Source of the DNA: Dimargaris cristalligena
Lineage: Eukaryota; Kickxellomycota; Dimargaritomycetes; Dimargaritales; Dimargaritaceae
DNA: 10,848 nt
Direction of reading: 5' to 3'
NCBI GenBank assembly: GCA_027576995.1
Contig: JANBQC010000788.1
Location: forward strand, 1-10,848
The position numbers were made by a program, and so were the translations under genes. Of this stretch, positions 1 through 7,108 are shown in pieces. Under the pieces are notes generated by a model. That model did not search any database. It was given only the letters and a program-made list of their open reading frames with translations, and had not been told where the DNA came from. How positions within the stretch are numbered: position 1 is the first letter of the stretch; each line of letters starts with the position of its first letter.

Positions 1-734
1 GACTTATCTTCCTTGGGTTTAGCCGGCGATATCGAGTCTTTCTTAGACTTCGGCTTCGCGGTCGATTTTTTAGGTTGAGGTGTGGATACGAGTGTGGGTG
101 CAGATGCAGGTGCGGGCGTGGAGATGGGTTTAGATACCGGTATGGTCGGGGCCTTGGTCGCCACGGGCTGTTCCTTCTCCCGAGGGTTCGCACCCGCCTG
201 CCCAATTGTAATCCGCGGATCCCAGACCGCCGCGATAGCCTGCCGATGTTTCCGTTCCGTTGGGCCATCCACCGACGTGTAGTCAGCCCGCTCCTCTTGT
301 TTCACCCCGACCAGGATACTCGAGTCCGTCGGCAACACTTCTTGTAAACTCCAAATGTGGACACTCGCTATGGACTGGAACTGGGTTTTAGTTCGCTCCA
401 GGTCCGTTTCGGGGGTCAGCACGAACCCATGGGCCACGCGGGGTCCCCCGGTCGCAGTAGTAGTAGAGGTGGCGGTGGGTGGCGTAGCGTGTGCGTCGGT
501 CGACGAAGTAGACGGGCCGAGCTGAGCGGACTTGGCCGGGCGACCCGTTACACAGTAAACGGCCTGGCACGACTGGGTAGCGTCCAATTGGCGCTGCGCA
601 TGAAAGTCAAACAGCATACACTTGGCGCGGTTGACATGGACATTGAGGGTTCGACTCAACCACAAGTACGTCACGGGTTTGTGCTCATGGAACAAGCGGG
701 TTTGCAGTAGGTCAACATAATCGGCGCTCATCAT
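1..734 (-). CDS. POLD3: DNA polymerase delta subunit 3 (POLD3/Cdc27 family), 3' part missing at window edge
   Basis: Accessory, non-catalytic subunit of DNA polymerase delta, acting in the nucleus; in known family members the N-terminal domain binds the B subunit (POLD2/Cdc1) and a C-terminal PIP box binds PCNA. About 244 residues are open, without a stop, to the left edge. Residues 20-49 (VTYLWLSRTLNVHVNRAKCM and following) match the family's winged-helix signature, as in human VTYKWLSYTLGVHVNQAKQML. Residues 121-134 (SIASVHIWSLQEVL) match the conserved segment closing that domain. Between them, residues 68-101 are a Ser/Thr/Ala/Pro-rich insertion. After about residue 175 the chain becomes Pro/Ala/Lys-rich, as expected for the disordered middle. 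Two tandem ATGs (734-732, 731-729) are possible; the first has A at -3 and an in-frame stop lies upstream at 761-759. No intron is needed. The PIP box would lie outside the window. Family assignment is from remembered motifs, not a search. Confidence 0.87.
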   Translation of the reverse strand, partial: MMSADYVDLLQTRLFHEHKPVTYLWLSRTLNVHVNRAKCMLFDFHAQRQLDATQSCQAVYCVTGRPAKSAQLGPSTSSTDAHATPPTATSTTTATGGPRVAHGFVLTPETDLERTKTQFQSIASVHIWSLQEVLPTDSSILVGVKQEERADYTSVDGPTERKHRQAIAAVWDPRITIGQAGANPREKEQPVATKAPTIPVSKPISTPAPASAPTLVSTPQPKKSTAKPKSKKDSISPAKPKEDK

Positions 735-1019
735 GGTTATAACTAAACTGGGGGGATGTCAAAAGGTGAAGACTAAATAGTAGGTATATATATATATATA
801 TATATATTTATTTATTGATAACAGTGGCGGAATTGGGCAGAATAACGAGTAGAGCGGGGTAGTGGCCCCCTTAGTTTAGGCTTACCCTCTGGCAATGTAG
901 AGAGGAGGAGATCCACTCAGGCTGACCGCAGTTGGTCTCGTGAAGCCAAAAAGCGTCCGTAGGTGTTGTAGTTATAATTTTGGTAGGCGGGGGCACTCCC
1001 AATTACTCTGTTTGATAAA
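735..1019 (-). promoter_or_regulatory. 5' flank and probable leader of the POLD3-like gene
   Basis: Read on the minus strand, this stretch has no ATG from 1019 down to the start codon at 734, consistent with a leader or core promoter. It holds the alternating TA tract at 785-807, about 50-75 bases before the start codon, which could serve as a TATA-like element. No transcription start can be placed from sequence alone. Confidence 0.35.
785..807. repeat. TA dinucleotide microsatellite
   Basis: An uninterrupted alternating TA run of 23 bases, followed by a T-rich TTTATTTATT segment. It sits just upstream of the POLD3-like start and may be both a simple repeat and promoter DNA. Confidence 0.9.
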
Positions 1020-1359
1020 CATTAATATGGGGGGAAAGGCGAGAGAGAGCTCCTTGTATTCCCTGGTATTACATTGATACTTGGTCTATAAAGTTCGGGT
1101 CAAAACAGATTCACGTGACCTACTTTGTTTACGTTTCTCTTCCTATTGTAATCTGCTTGGCTTAATTAGAGGGCCGAACATCCCTGTGTTCATTGGATCT
1201 TTTTAAGTTTCGTTGGTTGAGAGGGGGTCATACTTAAGATTACACTGACGAACCCCGAGCCTCTCGCCTAACTAGGGCAGTTCTAGCGCAACCGGTCTGC
1301 TCTAGAGTAAGTGAGTCAATATTGCCTGCGAGATCAAATAGTATATAAATACCAATGAA

Positions 1360-1380
1360 ATATATATATATATATATATA
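1360..1380. repeat. TA dinucleotide microsatellite
   Basis: A run of ten TA units after one A, in the gene-free region between the two divergent genes. No gene start is recognisable nearby. Confidence 0.9.
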
Positions 1381-3009
1381 GAAAGTAACCAACAACTTGG
1401 TTAGTCAGTCGGCCGGTCCCTAATACGCCACACAATCTATTCGGTTCGAATGGCAGTTGATTTATACCGGACGGTGGTTGAAGTGGGAATCGGGAGAGTT
1501 AATGACTCCTCCTCCGTCGCTTTAGTTTGGCCAGGGGTATCGTTAGGAAAGAAGGCCATCGGTCGCAGTATATAAACTTAACGGGGTTTCGGAGAACCGC
1601 GGCACTCATGGGGGATTATACTGTAAATTCGTGGCGGTCGCTATTCCCCGATGAGCGGGGAGGAGTAAGCCACCGTAGTGCTCATCCGATAGGGGGCCGC
1701 TTTATATACCGCTAAGTAAAGCAAACTCGAACTCGCCCACCCAATTTTCCCTTGAGGACATACTAGTAGGCGATTAGTAGTAGTAGGTTATACGCTTGTC
1801 CAGAGGGTTTTCACGTTGGTTTGACAGGCGGTCCCATGGTGAATAGAAAGGTGGAAAGGAGAAGCTCTTAGATAAAGATTTTTCAGGTAGTATTTAGTAT
1901 TGCTTAGGTACGATTCACCTTCTCCCTCACAAGAGAGCCCGCGCACCCCTGATCGGTGGTTGGTTTCGGAGGTAGCTCTCGGTCGCTTCGACCGTTGGGT
2001 AAAGCAAATTTCGGCAGGGTGTGTCCACTTTCGTTGAAGTCAGGGGCATGCGCCCAAGTGGGGTGGACTCAATCCAATTACGATAAAGCAGGTGTTGACG
2101 TGCTCTCTTCATAATTGATTATGGCTGATGGACTTGCTATATTATTATGGATTGGTAGGTTAGTGGGAGAGGGGGGGGGACTCTCATAGTCTACCGGGCA
2201 ATAAACTCCTATCGCTGTACAAGGAAATGTCCACACAAAGATACAATCCAATTATGGGTGCATGCTCCCCCCGGGCACTTTCCTCGTCACGAGTTATTAT
2301 GCAGGTATAATAATAGGCGGCTTATGATATTTTCCTGGTTTTGAATAGAGGCGCAATGAGGTTTAGGTTAGCAATATTAAAAATAGATGCAAGCACGCCC
2401 GAGCGTCTTTACGGCCGAGCAGAATGGTAAGCGGTTGCTATGGACTTGCTGATTAAACCTGACTCCGTCCATCATTAAAGAGATCCCCCCTCCCCAAGAG
2501 TTTTCAACGCGTTCTTAACTAAACAGCACTGCTCGATAGAATTGGTCTACCGTTCATCAACACGAGATTGGACCCTCCACGCCAAACCTCGAGTTGGCCA
2601 GTCTATACACATAAATACACGATACCTAATGAGGTGTCCAACCCCCCCCCCCGCGGTATGTCACTCAACTAACTAACTGGCGGCCTAGGGGAGATAGCAA
2701 CGCATCTTAGTATGTAACAATGTCTCGTAACTCATGGTTCCTCTGTATTCTTTCCCCACCCGTTCAAAACTTGAGGGGCAGCATTCCAACCATACCGCTC
2801 GGTCCATCTAAGGAATATGACCCTTAAAACCAGTATACTACAATGGGACAGGCTTCCACCTCGTAAAAAGAACTAAAAACCCGTTCAACGGCAGAGTCTA
2901 CTAAATCTAATTACCTCGGCTCTTTCGCAAATAGGGAAACGGCCATGGGCAGGGGGACTGTGGCTAACCTTGCTTATCTACCGGGGCAATATCCCCAAAC
3001 AAGCCTGGT

Positions 3010-3033
3010 ATTATTATTATATATATATATATA
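3010..3033. repeat. Compound TTA / AT microsatellite
   Basis: ATT/TTA trinucleotide units (3010-3020) pass directly into an AT dinucleotide run (3019-3033). Simple-sequence DNA with no gene attached. Confidence 0.85.
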
Positions 3034-3540
3034 ACAAATCTATCAAAAATCAAGTAAGTCAAGATGGACTCCGCCGGCGAGTGCGTTAATTGGCTGTATT
3101 CTCCGGTTCCATTACCCCTTCTTTTCCATGTTCGATTGCTTTAAAATTAAAACAACCAAAATAAATATAAAATATAAATCCCTGATGCACGTCGGGTGAA
3201 TGATTTTAGCTCCTCCCCGGGCGCAGGATGGTCCGCTCGAAGCCATACTCTTGCGACGCGTCCCCCATCATTCGCGGGGAATACCGCTGGCATGTTTACT
3301 ATATATAAAAAAAGTAAGTGGACCTGCAGCGGCGCTTACATTCCAATGTAACGCGGCTCGCGAAGCGGAATAACCCCATGAATTGAGCCCAATAAGGGCC
3401 ATACACACCTACACTTCTGCATTCCCTGGCACCAACCATTGTAAAGTGTACCGCGCCGCGACGGACCTCCTTCCCCCTTTTCCCTCATATCCCAAATACA
3501 CTGTTGTTTCCCAGTTCTAGGGTCCACTCCTGAATCCGGA

Positions 3541-3840
3541 TATAAAAATAGCTTTTTGGGGGGCGGACCAGTTTAATTAGGACCACTACAGTAGGTGGGC
3601 CCGTAAATCATGCAATGGTTTCGTATTATAAGGTTGGTCAGGGGCCCCAAAGGTTGGTGAATGGTCGAGGAATTCAAGTGAGCTGTATATCTATAGGGTA
3701 ATGCTATTATTAGTAGTAGTAATGGTGGTTTTTGGGCTGGTGTTCTACGCGGAGTCAGTTAGGTTGGGGGGCAGAGGCGCGCGGGCGGGGTTATGATTGA
3801 GTTGGTTATACACGGATATGTTAAACGGTCAACGGCCCGC
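3541..3840. other. G/T-rich island with inverted strand skew
   Basis: A roughly 300-base block in which my hand count on the plus strand gives about 100 G against 43 C. Both flanks are reversed: 3421-3540 has about 42 C to 21 G, and 3841-3960 about 44 C to 16 G. The left border begins with TATAAAAATA. No reading frame of note lies inside. On the minus strand it has no ATG from 3840 down to about 3612, so it could be a short transcript diverging from the UNC93-like gene's leader. That role is inference. Confidence 0.5.
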
Positions 3841-4661
3841 CCCTGGTCCCCCGGCCAAACCGACCCTACTTTCGCGTAATTTGAAGTAGAAAATCACACT
3901 TCGGCCGCGAACCTCCCTACCCAAAATACCTACTACACACACCTCTCTACCGGTATATTTCTATTGGAACGACAGGGTGCGTGTGATACTAGGAGGCGAC
4001 GTTCAAGCCTGACCTTCCCCTCCCATACCGGAGCATTAGAGATTTTCACAGTATACGAGGATATCCCTCCCTCCCTACCTACCTACCTACCTACCTGTGC
4101 CCCGCGAGCAGGGATAACCCTTACTGGTTCGGACTGAATCCCGGCCAGCTATAACTAACCCCCCGTGGACCGCATACCCTGGCCTCTTCACCTCTCGTTT
4201 ATTCAACACATCCCGTATTAGGTGTCCCTCCTTTATTCATTTCTATATACGCTCCACCATCGAGGGCCAAATCTTCCTGATCCATCGAACTACAATCCTA
4301 CTCTCTATTCGCCTGGCTCTATTTAAGGACCGCAGATTTGTGACTGCTTCTTTGACCAGCTTGCGCCGTGAACGTACTACTACATTACACCTTTGTTGCA
4401 GTCCCTCTGAATTGCTTTATATTCCCTTGTATATTTTTGTTTTGGGTCGATATTTTCCCTCTATATTTCAACTCCGCGGGTTTTGTTTAATTGCTTACCA
4501 GTCGCATACCTCATTATACGTATTGGTCTTCAATTTATTGTCGTTGTGTACACTATTTTTATTACACCTACCCTCCATCTCCTCGACACCCTTTCCCTTA
4601 ACCGACATCTACCTTCCCACCACCTCACACACACTCCTTCCAAAAAAAAAATCCCCTCAAC
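3841..4661 (+). promoter_or_regulatory. Long ATG-free, pyrimidine-rich 5' region of the UNC93-like gene
   Basis: From the ATG at about 3826 to the start codon at 4662 there is no ATG on the plus strand, while about a dozen CAT triplets (ATG on the other strand) occur. C strongly exceeds G throughout, and the last 100 bases are nearly pure C/T/A, as in many fungal leaders. TATTTAAG at about 4320 and TATATTTTTG at about 4430 are weak TATA-like candidates. A run of ten A (4642-4651) sits ten bases before the start codon. The leader could be long, or the transcription start could lie anywhere here. Confidence 0.55.
4065..4096. repeat. CCCT / CCTA tetranucleotide repeat
   Basis: Three CCCT units followed by about five CCTA/ACCT units. 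It lies inside the C-rich 5' region of the UNC93-like gene. The unit is not a standard telomere repeat. Confidence 0.85.
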
Positions 4662-6083
4662 ATGGCCCTTTTCAGCCTGGGTCAAGGCTACCGAACGACC
4701 TATGTCCAATTTCTTATTGTCGCCGCCATCTATTTCTGTGCCTCGGCCAGCTACATGGTGGTCAACGGTGTCGGCGGCGGCGGTTTAGTGGACAGTTCCG
4801 TGTCAGCGCGGGCCAATTTCGTTTCTAATATTGCCAGTTCCGCGGTGGGTCTCTTTTCGGGCGCCATCCACAACTATCTCGGTTCGCGCGCCTCGCTGCT
4901 CATTGGGGCCGTTGCCTACGTGTTCTTTGCCCTGTCTTACTTTATTTACGGCCTCACAGGCCATGCCGCCATTGTGTACGTGGCCGCGGTCTGTTTCGGC
5001 CTCTCCATTACCCTGTTCTGGACCGCCCAAGGGTCCCTGATGCTGTCGTACCCGACCGAGGACCACCGGGGTAAATACATCACCACGTTTTTCGTGGCCT
5101 TTTCCGCCAGCGGCGTAACGGGCGGAGTCCTGGCCCTGGCCCTCAATTTCCACTCCAAGTTTCCCACCCTCGGGGCCACCACCTATTTGGCCGCCATCGC
5201 CATTGGCGCCGTGGGTGTGGCTTTAGTGTTTTTCCTTCGCCCGGCCAGCCAGTTGGTGCAGGATAACGGCCACCCCCTCGTGGTGCGTAAATTCGAAGGC
5301 TGGCGCCACGAGATTCGGGGTACCGGAGGGATTTTTACCAACAAGTACATGTGGCTCATGACCCCTTTGTTTATTGTTTTGGGCACGTATTTCACGTACA
5401 TTTCCAACGGTTACAACTTTTCGCTCTTTACCATCCGGACCCGGGGGTTAAACGCCACGCTGTTTAGTATTTGCGGCATGCTCGGCTCGCTGGTGTTCGG
5501 CTATTACATGGACCACGCCCGGCTCCCTATGCGTCTGCGCGGTACCGTAGCCGCCGGGGCCATCACGGTATTGTTGTTAGCATCGTGGGTTAGTGCTTAT
5601 TTCGTGCAACGGCCCTACCCCCGCCTGGACCCCGACTCCCCCGCGGCACTGGCTCACGTGGGGCACGATTTCAGTTCCGGGTTTTACTGGGCCACCGTCC
5701 TGATTTACTGTACCTGGGGGTTCCTCGATTCAACCCTCAACGCTTTTTCGTTCTGGATTTTAGGGGGCGTGACTTCCGACCCCGATGAACTGGCCCGTTT
5801 CACCGGGTACACCCGTTGTCTCCAAGGTCTAGGGGGGGTCTTGTCCTGGGGTCTGGACTCGTTGCGTGTTGCGTACGTTACCGAACTTTGGGTCACGTTT
5901 AGTTTGCTGTTGGTCGGGATGGCCTTTGCCGTGGCGACCATCCGGGTGTTGCCCCTCCCCAACGAAACTGACTCAATGGACGTGGCATCGGTGAACGTCG
6001 CGTTCGATGGTGATAGTGCGTGCGAGGAGGTTAAGGCTCCGCTGGTCGAGAAACCCCACCTGCCCACTGGGCAAGCAGTGTAG
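4662..6083 (+). CDS. UNC93-like major facilitator family membrane protein
   Basis: A 473-residue polytopic membrane protein, intronless and complete. Hydrophobic segments fall at about 17-38, 50-70, 76-97, 101-121, 140-160, 173-192, 231-250, 264-283, 295-315, 341-363, 381-397 and 407-430, the 6+6 plan of a major facilitator protein, with a hydrophilic loop at about 194-229. UNC93-type marks are the glycine-rich end of helix 1 (NGVGGGG, 35-41), WTAQGSLMLSYPTE (120-133) with DHRGKYI after it, and a motif-A-like MDHARLPMRLRG (283-294) between helices 8 and 9. Residues 431-473 form an acidic, probably cytosolic tail. The substrate cannot be told from sequence; characterised UNC93 relatives include potassium-channel regulators and TLR-trafficking proteins, which need not apply here. 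The start is the first ATG after an in-frame stop (4599-4601), has A at -3 and G at +4. The gene is GC-rich compared with its flanks, which fits coding constraint. It diverges from the POLD3-like gene and converges on the FYVE gene. Confidence 0.88.
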   Translation: MALFSLGQGYRTTYVQFLIVAAIYFCASASYMVVNGVGGGGLVDSSVSARANFVSNIASSAVGLFSGAIHNYLGSRASLLIGAVAYVFFALSYFIYGLTGHAAIVYVAAVCFGLSITLFWTAQGSLMLSYPTEDHRGKYITTFFVAFSASGVTGGVLALALNFHSKFPTLGATTYLAAIAIGAVGVALVFFLRPASQLVQDNGHPLVVRKFEGWRHEIRGTGGIFTNKYMWLMTPLFIVLGTYFTYISNGYNFSLFTIRTRGLNATLFSICGMLGSLVFGYYMDHARLPMRLRGTVAAGAITVLLLASWVSAYFVQRPYPRLDPDSPAALAHVGHDFSSGFYWATVLIYCTWGFLDSTLNAFSFWILGGVTSDPDELARFTGYTRCLQGLGGVLSWGLDSLRVAYVTELWVTFSLLLVGMAFAVATIRVLPLPNETDSMDVASVNVAFDGDSACEEVKAPLVEKPHLPTGQAV

Positions 6084-6669
6084 ATTTAGATGGGCCAAAT
6101 AGAGCCCATTTATACCTTACACCCCCTCTCTCCACTCGTAATAGTAGACTCCGGCTTTAGAATTAGGCATTATTGTCGGAGCCATCATCTGACCGTAGAA
6201 ATATTTGGTATTATTCCTCCTTTCTCTTTTACTATTATATTCAGCCACAGACGTTCCATCATGTACTAATATTATTAAATTGTATCTGATGTGTGTGTGG
6301 ATGCACTACTGTGCCTTCCCACCAACTGTTTTATATATATATATATATATATGTTTTAGTCTCTCTTGATTTTTTTACATAGCTTCTCTGTGAATTGATG
6401 CTTTCCAGTTTTCGGGTATATCCACTATATTAATTAGCATTATAAAAGATAGACACACATATGAATGAAATACCTCCCTCCCGATGGAGTATTGGCTAGT
6501 GCGAGTGTTAAATAGGGGGGCTATATAAAAATAAAATAAATATACCTCCCGAGTGAATTTGAGTTAGAAATCCACCCCCATTTAAGAATACGGTAGGTAA
6601 GAAAATACATTCCGAGTAGTTTGATGCAATGCGCGTGGGCTATACTTAAGTTGGCCTAATGGGCCAAAA
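6084..6669. other. 3' flank of the UNC93-like gene
   Basis: AT-rich non-coding DNA with no supportable gene. An inverted repeat ATGGGC / GCCCAT (6090-6095 with 6104-6109, eight-base loop) starts seven bases after the stop codon; a second one, TTGGCC / GGCCAA (6651-6656 with 6662-6667), closes the stretch. Possible 3'-end signals on the plus strand are a GT-rich tract at about 6288-6299 after AT-rich sequence, and overlapping AATAAA at 6530-6540. Neither position is proven. Confidence 0.5.
6332..6352. repeat. TA dinucleotide microsatellite
   Basis: A 21-base alternating TA run about 250 bases after the UNC93-like stop codon, in its 3' flank. Confidence 0.9.
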
Positions 6670-7108
6670 AATCAATGGTGTGATTGAGGTAATGAGCAGA
6701 AATAAAGAGATAGAAAGAGAGAGACAGATAGACAGCAATGCCACGGACACAGCGATGGCGATGTGATGGTGCAAAGTCCATGGGAGATAAGTGAAATATT
6801 ATATACAGAGGTACAGCAATGTTTGCTTGGGAAAAATAGGGAATACGCCGGATTTAGAGCCAGGGGGCGGCGTAGGCGGAGAGTGAGTAAACGAAATATA
6901 CAAAATAACATGCAGTGGGTGTTGCATGAGATGGCAGTGCGACGAGCAAGGGGGAGGAGGGAGGCAGTGAGTGTGTGGGCGGTAGTGCAAGGGAGGGGGA
7001 GAAGGATTGGTTGGTTGGTTAAAGCAAGTGAAAGAGAAAGAGTGAGAGTGGGGATAGAGCTTTAGGTCGGACGGTAATGAGATCGTCGCCTCGGAATTGA
7101 CTATAGGG
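6670..7108 (-). other. Pyrimidine-rich (minus strand) 3' flank of the FYVE gene
   Basis: This stretch is strongly A/G-rich on the plus strand, so C/T-rich on the minus strand, from about 6690 to 7065. Open frames exist on both strands, but they are low-complexity readings of purine- or pyrimidine-rich DNA (Arg/Gly/Glu/Val on one strand, Pro/Ser/His/Leu on the other) and resemble no family. It contains a TTGG repeat at 7007-7020. I saw no AATAAA on the minus strand, so the FYVE gene's poly(A) signal must be a variant or lie elsewhere. Confidence 0.5.

Larger units (their letters stand above)
1020..3540. other. Intergenic region without a supportable gene
   Basis: All six frames are broken by frequent stops; no open segment over about 65 codons has recognisable protein character, and I found no splice-linked series of coding-like segments. 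I looked for tRNA T-arm patterns, 5S rRNA and the U2, U4 and U6 spliceosomal RNA signatures and saw none that folds. What is present is simple repeats (TA at 1360-1380, G9 at 2171-2179, C11 at 2642-2652, TTA/TA at 3010-3033) and a change in strand composition: from about 760 to 2450 G mostly exceeds C on the plus strand, and from about 2450 to 3540 C exceeds G. Confidence 0.6.

Noticed and set aside
357..710. 117-codon plus-strand ORF and 60-codon minus-strand ORF inside the POLD3-like gene
   Set aside because: Both are in other frames from the continuous minus-strand frame that carries the conserved POLD3 motifs.
1448..1460. GGTTCGAATGG, resembling a tRNA B box (also GTTCAAGCC near 4000, GGTTCGAGC near 7330)
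   Set aside because: Flanking bases do not form a T-stem and no acceptor or anticodon stem could be paired around them.
3228..3308. 26-codon ORF with a good start context (A at -3, G at +4)
   Set aside because: Too short and unlike any family; one such ORF is expected by chance in 3.9 kb.
4340..4828. Plus-strand 162-codon frame overlapping the UNC93-like start
   Set aside because: It has no ATG, reads through the pyrimidine-rich leader as Leu/Ser/Thr/Pro, and ends in another frame inside the real gene.
4803..5407. Antisense open frames of 70-120 codons inside the UNC93-like gene (minus strand, also 5705-6067)
   Set aside because: Shadows of a GC-rich coding strand; the plus-strand frame is complete, hydrophobic in the right pattern and recognisable.
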